Of a stretch of 6,592 bases of DNA, positions 1-6,396 are shown in pieces. The notes under the pieces are model-generated. The model was not told where the DNA came from. It did no database searches and saw nothing but the letters and a program-made list of their open reading frames with translations. Position 1 is the first letter of the stretch, and the number at the start of each line of letters is the position of its first letter. The stretch comes from an uncultured Gammaproteobacteria bacterium (GTDB lineage Bacteria; Pseudomonadota; Gammaproteobacteria; UBA9214): positions 1-6,592 of the forward strand of contig CAJQPV010000042.1 in NCBI GenBank assembly GCA_905480305.1. Reading direction: 5' to 3'. The translations under genes and the position numbers were made by a program.

Positions 1-138
1 GTCCGGCGTGACAGCTATAACATGAGCCTGCAACACTTACTTGCATCGACTATTGGCCTTTCCGTTGGTCACCCGCATACTTTCCTGCTGCAGCTGGTGC
101 TCAACTGGACCTGGCAGCGTAGCGCAACCCGGAGTTAG
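1..138 (+). CDS. Possible C-terminal tail of an unrecognised gene entering from the left
   Basis: Plus-strand frame 1 is open from the first base for 45 codons and stops at TAG (136-138). It reads VRRDSYNMSLQHLL near the start and FLLQLVLNWTWQRSATRS at the end, with a mostly hydrophobic stretch in between. Base composition by codon position is coding-like: by hand count about 58% GC at position 1, 47% at position 2 and 64% at position 3. An imperfect hairpin begins 10 nt after the stop, as would suit a gene end. I recognise no family, and 45 open codons can occur by chance in GC-rich DNA. The last codons fall in a TAGCGCAAC-type repeat, so the true protein may have been extended or cut by that repeat. 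An ATG at 22-24 could instead start a 38-residue peptide. This is a tentative call. Confidence 0.3.
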   Translation, partial: VRRDSYNMSLQHLLASTIGLSVGHPHTFLLQLVLNWTWQRSATRS

Positions 139-178
139 CGAAGCGTTGTCCTGCGCACAGGCATTAGCGCAACAGGAC
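120..178. repeat. REP-like imperfect palindromic repeat between convergent units
   Basis: TAGCGCAAC occurs at 120-128 and again at 165-173, 45 bp apart, and TAGCG also occurs at 136-140. GTCCTGCGC (148-156) can pair with GCG plus CAGGAC (167-169 and 173-178) across a 10-nt loop, with a 3-nt bulge (170-172). CAAC (125-128) can also pair with GTTG (145-148). The layout resembles short repetitive extragenic palindromes found in many proteobacteria. No T-tract follows on either strand, so it is not a classical intrinsic terminator. Repetition elsewhere in the genome cannot be judged from this window. Confidence 0.4.
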
Positions 179-325
179 ACCGCATATGCAGGCCCGGCTT
201 CATGTGCATGGTTGTCAATCGGGGATCATGCCAGATTGATAGCAACGCGGCGTCTGCTGTCGTTTATGGGCTTCTTGCCCGTCCGGCAACTGTTTGTCCA
301 AAGTTACCAGACTGAAACACAACCA
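139..325. other. Gene-free region between convergent units
   Basis: I find no convincing gene here. It holds the repeat at 120-178, the stem-loop at 211-246, a short GGGC/GCCC inverted repeat (268-271 with 277-280, 5-nt loop) and an 8-bp palindrome GCATATGC (182-189). A plus-strand frame runs through it from 41 to 415, but it continues antisense into the outer-membrane factor gene and has no recognisable protein features. Transcription of the efflux operon presumably ends here, yet no canonical hairpin plus T-tract is visible. Confidence 0.5.
211..246. other. Imperfect stem-loop downstream of the efflux operon
   Basis: TCAATC (215-220) is an exact inverted match to GATTGA (234-239). The stem can be extended inward by GG/CC (222-223 with 231-232, after one mismatch). 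It extends outward by GTTG/CAAC (211-214 with 243-246, past a 3-nt bulge at 240-242), giving about 12 paired positions. It lies 80-115 nt beyond the stop codon of the outer-membrane factor gene on that gene's transcript. It could protect the mRNA 3' end or help termination, but there is no run of T on either side. Function is inferred only. Confidence 0.35.
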
Positions 326-1765
326 TTATTTTATCGGGAAATCGGTCTCGTTGGCAGTCGCCTGCGCCTGCATGACCCAGCCGCCACCCATGGCCTTGTA
401 GGTGTTGACCAGTGAGGTATAGACATCGCCCCGCACGCTGACGTACTGCAGTTCGGAATCGAACAGCGAACGCTGGGCATCAAGCACCTCGATGTAGGAG
501 GCATAGCCCTCGTCATAGCGCAGTTTTGCCAGACGCGCATAGTCGCCAAGCGCCTGCACGCGGCGACCTTCGGCAACCAGCCGTTCGCGTGACTTCTGTA
601 CACTGATCAGCGCGTCGTCCACGTCCCGAAAGGCCGCCTGCACGGTTTGCAGGTAACCCGTCAGGGCCTGGCGCTGCACGGCTTCACTCGCGCGCACCTG
701 TCCGCTGATGGCACCGCCGGTAAAGATCGGCCCCAGTGCGTTGCCGCCGAGGCCCCATACGTTGGCGGAATTCTGCAGCAGATTATCGAGTTCCTCGCTG
801 ACATAGCCGAACAGGCCAGTCAGTGAGATGGTGGGAAAGTACTGTGACCGGGCCACGCCGATGCGCGCATTGGCAGCCACCAGGTTCTGCTCGGCGGCGA
901 GGATATCCGGGCGATTTGCCAGCAGCGATGAGGGTGCACCCGCGGGCACCGCCGGCAGCACCAGCGCATCGATACTCTTGCCGCGCGGGATGCCGCCTGG
1001 ATTATGGCCAAGCAGCACCGACAAGGCGTTCTCGGTGAGTGCGATTTGTTGTTCTATTGGCGGGATGGCCGCAGCCGCCTGCTCGTATTCGACTTTCACC
1101 TGCGCCAGTTCCAGTTCGGATATGACCCCGCCCTTGAACTTCAGTTCGAACAGGCGCAGGGCTTCGGCGCGCGTGTCCAGTGTTTCCTGCGAGACTTCGA
1201 GCTGGCGATCGAACTGTCGCAGCAAGACATAGGTATTGGCGACGGCTGATACCAGGCTGAGGATCACCGTGCGCCGGTTTTCTTCCTGTGCCAGCAGTTC
1301 AGCACGGCTGGCTTCGCTGGCGCGGCGAATCCGGCCCCACAGGTCGATCTCCCAGCCGGCATTCAGGGTGGCACCGTAATTGTTGTAGATGCGGTCGCTT
1401 CCCGAGGGGACGCCGCCAAAGTTTTCGCGCGAGGCCTGGTTGCGACTGGCCTGGCCGTTATAACCGATCTGCGGGTAGAAGCCGGAACGGGAGACATCCA
1501 GGCGCGCCGCGAATTCCTCGACGCGTGCGGCGGCGATGCGCACATCCTTGTTTTCCCGCAGCGCGGTATCGATCAGCTGGTTGAGTACCGGATCTTCGAA
1601 CTGCTCCCACCAGCGGGTATTGACTGCATCGGCCGCTGCCGCGTAGTCAACGCGCCAGTCCACCGGACTCTCGACCGCCGGACGCACGTAGTCAGGGCCC
1701 TGTGTACAACCGAACAGGGAAAGCAGCAGCAGCGACAACACCCAGCAGCGCAGCAGCTTAGTCAT
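326..1765 (-). CDS. RND efflux outer-membrane factor lipoprotein (NodT/OprM family)
   Basis: This encodes a 479-residue outer-membrane channel that, as a trimer, gives the pump an exit duct through the periplasm and outer membrane. The N-terminus is a lipoprotein signal: MTKLLR, a hydrophobic core, then lipobox LFGC with lipidation predicted on Cys20. NodT/OprM hallmarks follow in order: RWWEQFEDPVLNQLI (51-65), WEIDLWGRIRR (138-148), LLANRPDILAAEQNL (281-295), YDEGYASYIEVLDAQRSL (417-434) and KAMGGGW (457-463). The two internal repeats (about 55-255 and 275-460) match the duplicated family fold, and the length is typical (about 470-500). The start codon lies inside the end of the pump gene, overlapping it by 8 nt (ATGACTAA), which suggests translational coupling. 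GGGGA, 11 nt upstream, is a weak ribosome-binding site. It is the last gene of the operon. The family is certain; the substrates are unknown. Confidence 0.96.
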   Translation of the reverse strand: MTKLLRCWVLSLLLLSLFGCTQGPDYVRPAVESPVDWRVDYAAAADAVNTRWWEQFEDPVLNQLIDTALRENKDVRIAAARVEEFAARLDVSRSGFYPQIGYNGQASRNQASRENFGGVPSGSDRIYNNYGATLNAGWEIDLWGRIRRASEASRAELLAQEENRRTVILSLVSAVANTYVLLRQFDRQLEVSQETLDTRAEALRLFELKFKGGVISELELAQVKVEYEQAAAAIPPIEQQIALTENALSVLLGHNPGGIPRGKSIDALVLPAVPAGAPSSLLANRPDILAAEQNLVAANARIGVARSQYFPTISLTGLFGYVSEELDNLLQNSANVWGLGGNALGPIFTGGAISGQVRASEAVQRQALTGYLQTVQAAFRDVDDALISVQKSRERLVAEGRRVQALGDYARLAKLRYDEGYASYIEVLDAQRSLFDSELQYVSVRGDVYTSLVNTYKAMGGGWVMQAQATANETDFPIK

Positions 1766-4700
1766 TTTCGGGCTTTTCCCCGGTTAGCTGCGGTGGCATG
1801 GCCGCATCGCCGGATACACCGGATCCGTCGTCATGGCTGTCGGCTGCCTCGTTCGCCTCACCTTTGGCGCCAAGTTTTTCCAGTACCAGGAAAAACATCG
1901 GCACAAAAAAGATAGCGATGGCCGTTGCACCCAGCATGCCGCCGATGACGCCGGTACCGATGGAGTGACGGCTGTTGGCCGAGGCGCCGCTGGCAATGGC
2001 GAGTGGCACCACGCCGAGGATGAAAGCAAAGGAGGTCATGACAATGGGACGGAAGCGCAGCTTTGCCGCTTCGACCGCCGAGTCATACAGCGATTTGCCA
2101 TCGCGGTGCAGTTCCACCGCAAACTCGACGATCAGGATGGCGTTCTTCGCGGCCAGCGCAATCAGGGTAAGCAGGCCGATCTGGAAGTACACATCGTTCG
2201 GTATGTCCCGCAGCACGATCGCCAGCAACGCCCCCAGCAGGGCAAAGGGCACCGCCATGATGACGCCGAATGGCAGCGTCCAGCTCTCGTACTGTGCGGC
2301 GAGAATCAGGAACACGAAGATCAGCCCGAAGATGAAGGCGAGGGCCGAAGTGCCGCCCGCCATTTTCTCCTCGCGCGCCTCGCCGGACCAGGCAAAACCG
2401 TAATCGCCCGGAAGCACCTCGCTGGCAATCTGTTCCATGATCTCCAGTGCCTGGCCGGAACTCACGCCGGGCGCCGGACCGCCGGTGATCTTGGCGGCCG
2501 GGTAGTTGTTGAAGCGCGAGACGAGATCCGGACCGGTCGACCAGTGAGTGCTGACCAGCGCCGACAGCGGCACCATGCTGTTTGTATTACTGCGCACATA
2601 GATATGATCGATATCACCCGGCTCCAGCCGGTACTCCGGCTCGGCCTGCAGGATCACCTGCCAGAGGCGAGAATTCCTCGGGAACTGGTTGACGTACAGC
2701 GAACCAAACAGGGTCTGCAGCGTGTCGTACACATCGGAAACCGGTACGCCCAGGGTCTCGGCCTTCTCGCGGTCCAGTTCGGTCAGTAGCTGGCGGTTTT
2801 CGGCGCTCACCGTGGAACTGACGCGCGCCAGTCGCGGGTCCTGGTTGGCCCTGGCGGCAATCTGCTTCACGTAGCCGGCAAGCTGGGCGTAGTCGCCACT
2901 GCCGCGCTGCTGCACCCACATCTCGAAGCCTGCCGTAACACCAAGCCCCGGGATGGATGGTGGATTGAGCGGAATCACCAGCCCCTCCTTGATGTCGGCA
3001 AAATTCCGGGCCGCAGCTTGTATTACGGCGGGTGCCGAGAGTTCCTCGCTCTGGCGTTCCTCGAAGTCCTTCAGCGACACGAATAGCAGGCCACGGTTGG
3101 TCTTCATCTGCTGGTCGATCAGGCTGTAACCGTCGAACTGGGCGACATTCTCAACGGCTGGATGCTGCATCAGGAACGCGGCCGCACGATTCCCGACGGC
3201 TTCGGTGCGATCCAGGCTGGCCGCATCCGGCAGCATGTAAGGCACAAACAGGTAACCCTGGTCTTCCTCGGGGACGAAGGCACTCGGCCACACCGAGAAC
3301 AGCCAGACAGCGCAGGCAACCACCGCGGCGAAGGCGCCGAACGCCACCAGCGTATGGTGCATGATCCAGCGGGCTCCGGCGACATAGCCATTGGTAGCGC
3401 GCTCCAGGGTTTTCTCGAACCACTTGAAGAAACCGTGTTTTTCGCCGTGCCCGGGCTTGATCAGGATGGCCGCCAGTGCCGGCGACAGGGTCAGCGCCAC
3501 TATCCCGGAAAACACCACCGAGATGGCGATGGTCACCGCGAATTGCTTGTACAGCTGGCCGGTCATACCGCCGAGGAACGCTACCGGGATAAATACCGCG
3601 TTCAGCACCAGCACGATGGCAATCAGCGCGCCCGACACCTCGCTCATGGCACGCTTGGCGGCTTCCTTGGGCGACAGCCCGTACTGGGTCATGTTGCGCT
3701 CGGTGTTCTCGATGACCACGATGGCGTCGTCCACCACGATGCCGATGGCGAGAATCATGCCGAACAGGGTAAGCATGTTGATCGAGAAGCCGAACGCCAG
3801 CATGCCGATCATGGCGCCCAGAATGGACACCGGGACGGCGAGCGTCGGGATGATGGTGAGGCGCAGGCTCTGCAGGAACACAAACACCACCAGCACCACC
3901 AGCACCACCGCTTCGAAAAAGGTGTGCACCACCGCGTCGATGGACGCCTTGACGAACTGGGTGGTATCCAGCGCCACCTTGTATTCCAGCCCGTCGGGAA
4001 AGCTCCCGGACAGGCTCTCGAGCGCGGCATTGACCTGTTCAGAGACCTTCAGGGCATTGGCGCCGGGTTGCTGGTACACCGCGAGCAGGGTGGCTTCCTT
4101 GCCCTGGTACTTGGAACGAATCGAATAATCCTTGCGCCCGAGGTCCGCACGGCCGATGTTCTTGATGCGTGTGATTGCAGCGCCCTGTTGTTCCGCGCGC
4201 AGGATAATGTTCTCGAACTGATCCGGCTCGGTGAACAGACCGGGTGTGGTGACCGCAAAGGTCTGCGACACCGGCTCGGGCGTGGGCGATTGACCGATGC
4301 GCCCCACGGCGAACTGCTGGTTCTGTTGCTTCACCGCATTGGCCACGTCGGTGGCGGTAATGCCGAGCTGTGCCATGCGATCCGGACGCAGCCAGATGCG
4401 CATGGCATAGTCGGGCACCCCGAGGATGGCCGCCTGGTTGGCACCCTCGATACGCTTGATGGCATCCAGCACGTTGATGTTGGTGTAATTCGCGATGTAG
4501 TCCGGGTCGTAGCGACCGTCCGGAGAATACAGGGCAATGACCATCATGAAGCTTGCAGTGGTCTTCTTGACAATGACCCCCTGCGCGGTCACCGCCGCGG
4601 GTAGCTGCGGCGTCGCCCACTGTACACGGTTCTGCACGTCGACCTGTGCAAGCGAGGGGTCGGTACCCTGATCGAAGTAGACGTTGAGGGTGTAGTTGCC

Positions 4701-4958
4701 GGTCGAGGAACTGGTGGACTGCATGTAGATCATGTTGTCCGCGCCGTTGACCTGCTGCTCGATGGGTGCGCCAATGTTCTGCGCTACCGTGTCAGCGTCG
4801 GCGCCCGGGTAGGTTGCTGTTACCTGGATCTGCACCGGTGTGATGTCCGGGTACTGGGCGATGGGCAGGCTGAACATGGCCACCCCGCCGGCAATCACAA
4901 TGATCAGTGACATGACCATCGCGAAGATGGGACGGTCGATGAAAAAATGGGCGAACAT
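1758..4958 (-). CDS. RND multidrug efflux inner-membrane transporter (AcrB/MexB-like, HAE1 family)
   Basis: This encodes a 1066-residue proton-driven antiporter that, as a trimer, captures amphiphilic compounds from the periplasm or membrane and passes them to the outer-membrane channel. It begins FFIDRPIFA, the usual HAE1 start. TM1 (about 10-30) precedes a large periplasmic loop (about 31-338). TM2-TM6 lie at about 340-500, TM7 at about 538-558, the second periplasmic loop at about 560-868, and TM8-TM12 at about 870-1027. Proton-relay residues are all present: Asp410-Asp411 in GIVVDDAIVVIEN, Lys938 in LAAKNAILIVEF, Arg968 and Thr975 in LRFRPIVMTS (AcrB D407, D408, K940, R971, T978). Length matches the family (about 1030-1060), with a charged cytoplasmic tail (1030-1066). 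The gate-loop region (about 608-622) differs from AcrB's glycine/phenylalanine-rich version. It starts 17 nt after the adaptor stop, with a weak GGGGTG ribosome site. It appears intact; substrates cannot be deduced. Confidence 0.98.
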   Translation of the reverse strand: MFAHFFIDRPIFAMVMSLIIVIAGGVAMFSLPIAQYPDITPVQIQVTATYPGADADTVAQNIGAPIEQQVNGADNMIYMQSTSSSTGNYTLNVYFDQGTDPSLAQVDVQNRVQWATPQLPAAVTAQGVIVKKTTASFMMVIALYSPDGRYDPDYIANYTNINVLDAIKRIEGANQAAILGVPDYAMRIWLRPDRMAQLGITATDVANAVKQQNQQFAVGRIGQSPTPEPVSQTFAVTTPGLFTEPDQFENIILRAEQQGAAITRIKNIGRADLGRKDYSIRSKYQGKEATLLAVYQQPGANALKVSEQVNAALESLSGSFPDGLEYKVALDTTQFVKASIDAVVHTFFEAVVLVVLVVFVFLQSLRLTIIPTLAVPVSILGAMIGMLAFGFSINMLTLFGMILAIGIVVDDAIVVIENTERNMTQYGLSPKEAAKRAMSEVSGALIAIVLVLNAVFIPVAFLGGMTGQLYKQFAVTIAISVVFSGIVALTLSPALAAILIKPGHGEKHGFFKWFEKTLERATNGYVAGARWIMHHTLVAFGAFAAVVACAVWLFSVWPSAFVPEEDQGYLFVPYMLPDAASLDRTEAVGNRAAAFLMQHPAVENVAQFDGYSLIDQQMKTNRGLLFVSLKDFEERQSEELSAPAVIQAAARNFADIKEGLVIPLNPPSIPGLGVTAGFEMWVQQRGSGDYAQLAGYVKQIAARANQDPRLARVSSTVSAENRQLLTELDREKAETLGVPVSDVYDTLQTLFGSLYVNQFPRNSRLWQVILQAEPEYRLEPGDIDHIYVRSNTNSMVPLSALVSTHWSTGPDLVSRFNNYPAAKITGGPAPGVSSGQALEIMEQIASEVLPGDYGFAWSGEAREEKMAGGTSALAFIFGLIFVFLILAAQYESWTLPFGVIMAVPFALLGALLAIVLRDIPNDVYFQIGLLTLIALAAKNAILIVEFAVELHRDGKSLYDSAVEAAKLRFRPIVMTSFAFILGVVPLAIASGASANSRHSIGTGVIGGMLGATAIAIFFVPMFFLVLEKLGAKGEANEAADSHDDGSGVSGDAAMPPQLTGEKPEND

Positions 4959-4975
4959 CAGCGCTGCACCCCGGC

Positions 4976-6166
4976 TCAGTCGCTGGTAGTCTTGGCTTTT
5001 TCCGGGGCCACTGAATCGGCCCCGGCCGCAGCCTTGTCTGGTTCGACCTTGCCTTTCTCGACTATCTTGACCGGAACCTCTTTGGCGAGGCGCATGAGGC
5101 CGTCGGTGATCACCTTGTCGCCGGCCGACAAACCCCTGGAGATAAACCAGTTATCCCCTTGCCAGTCGCCAACCTGGACACTGCGGACCTGTGCCTTGCC
5201 CGCGGCATCCACAATCCAGACGAAGAAGCCCTTCGCGCCCTGCAGCACGGCCTGCTGCGGCACCAGGATCGCGTTGGGGCGAATCGCGCCCTTCACACGC
5301 ACGCTCACAAACTGTCCGGGGCGCAGCGCCCCGTCCGGATTACTGAAGGTCGCACGAACCAGGAAGGTTCCTGTTTCGGTGCTGTAGTTGGCATCCCTGA
5401 AAAAGACCTTGCCGGTTTCCGGGTATATCGAATCGTCGGCCAGCACCAGTTCTACCGACAGGGCGCTGGCCCCGGGCGTACTCAGCTCACCACTTTTCTG
5501 TTGCTGGCGGATCTTGAGATGTTCATCCTCGGAAATGCTGAAGTCGACCCAGATGGGATCAAGCTGGGCGACATAGGTGAGGGGGCCGCTCTGCGCGTTG
5601 ACGTAGGCGCCATTCTGGATGCGCGCAAAGCTTGACGCGCCGGTCACAGGGGCATTGATAGTTGTGTAGCCGAGGTTGAGTTGGGCCGTGTCGACGTCGG
5701 CCCTGGCCATATCCACCGCGGCGGCAGCCGCATTTACCATCCCCTGTGAGTCATCCAGTTCCTTCTTGCTGACCGCATTGGCCCTGGCCAGTGGCTTGAC
5801 CCTCTTCAGATTGGCAAGCGCGGTCCACAGTTTTGCCTGCTGCTCGGCAAGCGCGCTCTGTGCGGCGTCGAGCTGTGCCTGGAAGGGCTTGGCGTCCATC
5901 TGGAACATGAGTTGACCCTGATTGACGATATTACCCTCGATGTACAGGCGTTCGTCCAGGAAACCGTCCACGCGGGCACGGACCTCGACCTGTTGCGAGC
6001 TTGCCGTGCTGCCGACGAACTCGTAGGTGACTGGCGTATCCTTCGGTTCTATAGAAAGAACCGTTACTTCAGGCGGTTGTGGTTGTGGTGTCTCGGTTTT
6101 GCCGCAGCCCCCGAGCAGGGTGGCCAGACCAATGCACAGCAGGATGAATTTGTGCCCTTCATGCAT
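4976..6166 (-). CDS. RND efflux periplasmic adaptor lipoprotein (MexA/AcrA, membrane fusion protein)
   Basis: This encodes a 396-residue membrane-fusion protein that bridges the inner-membrane pump and the outer-membrane channel. The signal peptide (hydrophobic residues 7-18) ends in lipobox LGGC, with predicted lipidation at Cys21. Next comes Gly-Lys-Thr: Lys at +3 and a hydroxyl residue at +4 resemble the MexA inner-membrane retention signal. A proline-rich linker (27-32) leads to the first half of the lipoyl/barrel domains (RARVDGFLDERLYIEGN, about 63-79). An alpha-helical hairpin (about 95-165) follows, then the second lipoyl half (LGYTTINAPVTG, 165-176), the beta-barrel (about 200-292, with GQFVSVRV) and the membrane-proximal domain (about 296-370, with NAILVPQQAV). 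The tail after 372 is Ala/Glu/Lys-rich and probably disordered. It is the first gene of the operon. The start is set by the signal peptide, although only a poor GGA ribosome site precedes it. Confidence 0.97.
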   Translation of the reverse strand: MHEGHKFILLCIGLATLLGGCGKTETPQPQPPEVTVLSIEPKDTPVTYEFVGSTASSQQVEVRARVDGFLDERLYIEGNIVNQGQLMFQMDAKPFQAQLDAAQSALAEQQAKLWTALANLKRVKPLARANAVSKKELDDSQGMVNAAAAAVDMARADVDTAQLNLGYTTINAPVTGASSFARIQNGAYVNAQSGPLTYVAQLDPIWVDFSISEDEHLKIRQQQKSGELSTPGASALSVELVLADDSIYPETGKVFFRDANYSTETGTFLVRATFSNPDGALRPGQFVSVRVKGAIRPNAILVPQQAVLQGAKGFFVWIVDAAGKAQVRSVQVGDWQGDNWFISRGLSAGDKVITDGLMRLAKEVPVKIVEKGKVEPDKAAAGADSVAPEKAKTTSD

Positions 6167-6220
6167 GGTATGTGATCCGGAGCGCGATACGATATACAGC
6201 TTCGCCTCCCGGTGCCCCCG

Positions 6221-6258
6221 TTAGTAGTAAATAGACATAAATAGTACACATTTGACCC
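6221..6258. promoter_or_regulatory. AT-rich block with 10-bp-phased TAAATAG direct repeat
   Basis: TAAATAG occurs at 6228-6234 and again at 6238-6244, exactly 10 bp (about one helical turn) apart. It is followed by ACATTTGACCCC (6247-6258). On the minus strand this gives -10-like hexamers (TATTTA, TACTAT) about 60-80 bp upstream of the adaptor start, but without a good -35 partner. It could be promoter DNA, a site for a dimeric regulator binding one face of the helix, or the remnant of a short repeat, since GGGGTCAAATGT on the minus strand recalls sequences flanking REP-associated (IS200-like) transposases. The repeat is seen directly; all functions are inference. Confidence 0.3.
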
Positions 6259-6325
6259 CTCCCCCGCCAGAGTAGCCAGCATCTTTGAGGCATTCCCCGG
6301 AAAATTTCTCACCAACAACGACACT

Positions 6326-6346
6326 GGCCTTTTGGTTTCCAAAGCC
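6326..6346. promoter_or_regulatory. Small inverted repeat upstream of hemG
   Basis: TTTGG (6331-6335) and CCAAA (6339-6343) form a perfect 5-bp inverted repeat around TTT. GGC (6326-6328) and GCC (6344-6346) extend it past a 2-nt bulge. It sits about 50-70 bp upstream of the hemG start codon. It may be an operator or simply a chance palindrome; no known regulator consensus is matched. Confidence 0.25.
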
Positions 6347-6372
6347 GGAGACTCTCGACTATTCTTTGTCGA
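6337..6372 (+). promoter_or_regulatory. Weak candidate hemG promoter overlapped by a TCGAC/GTCGA inverted repeat
   Basis: TATTCT (6360-6365) is a moderate -10 match. The hexamer 17 bp upstream is TTCCAA (6337-6342), which matches the sigma-70 -35 consensus at only three positions. Transcription from it would start near 6372, giving a leader of about 25 nt to hemG. The -10 lies within the spacer of a perfect inverted repeat, TCGAC (6355-6359) and GTCGA (6368-6372). A protein bound there would block the promoter. Both assignments are speculative. Confidence 0.25.
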
Positions 6373-6385
6373 ACAATACAAAACC

Positions 6386-6396
6386 GGGAACAAGGA
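6386..6396 (+). promoter_or_regulatory. Ribosome-binding site of hemG, with two overlapping candidates
   Basis: The leader reads GGGAACAAGGA directly before ATG. AAGGA (6392-6396) is the better match to the 16S rRNA tail but abuts the start codon with no spacer. GGGA (6386-6389) is a shorter match with a workable 7-nt spacer. There is no other in-frame ATG, GTG or TTG close upstream, and the flavodoxin fold begins immediately after the ATG, so the start itself is secure. Confidence 0.45.

Larger units (their letters stand above)
6167..6396. promoter_or_regulatory. Divergent intergenic control region (efflux operon / hemG)
   Basis: This 230-bp gap separates the divergent start codons of the adaptor gene and hemG, so promoters for both units should lie here. 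It is visibly more AT-rich than the coding DNA, mainly at 6221-6254 and 6300-6390. No strong -35/-10 pair of the TTGACA/TATAAT type is obvious on either strand. No binding site of a named regulator is recognisable. Elements that stand out are listed as separate entries. Confidence 0.6.

Noticed and set aside
268..280. GGGC-TTCTT-GCCC as an intrinsic terminator for the efflux operon
   Set aside because: The stem has only 4 bp and there is no T-tract on the operon's strand.
41..415. 124-residue plus-strand open frame across the left intergenic region
   Set aside because: Its end runs antisense into the outer-membrane factor gene. Its composition is not protein-like and its frame conflicts with the more coding-like frame 1 tail.
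1833..2789. 318-residue plus-strand open frame antisense to the transporter gene
   Set aside because: It has the same shadow composition, lies wholly inside the RND gene, and shows no recognisable domain or convincing initiation signals.
3885..3909. Tandem CACCACCAG repeat (about 2.8 copies of 9 bp)
   Set aside because: It encodes the Val-Val-Leu repeats of TM2 in the transporter, a sequence conserved in related pumps such as OqxB, so it reflects the protein rather than a DNA element.
3162..4604. 480-residue plus-strand open frame antisense to the transporter gene
   Set aside because: It is the mirror of a strongly conserved RND gene. Its translation is rich in His, Gln, Arg, Asp and Gly with no domain, and such long antisense frames are expected in GC-rich genes.
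6064..6393. 109-residue minus-strand open frame covering the divergent control region
   Set aside because: Its end overlaps the adaptor gene in another frame, its start lies next to the hemG start, and its sequence has no recognisable features.
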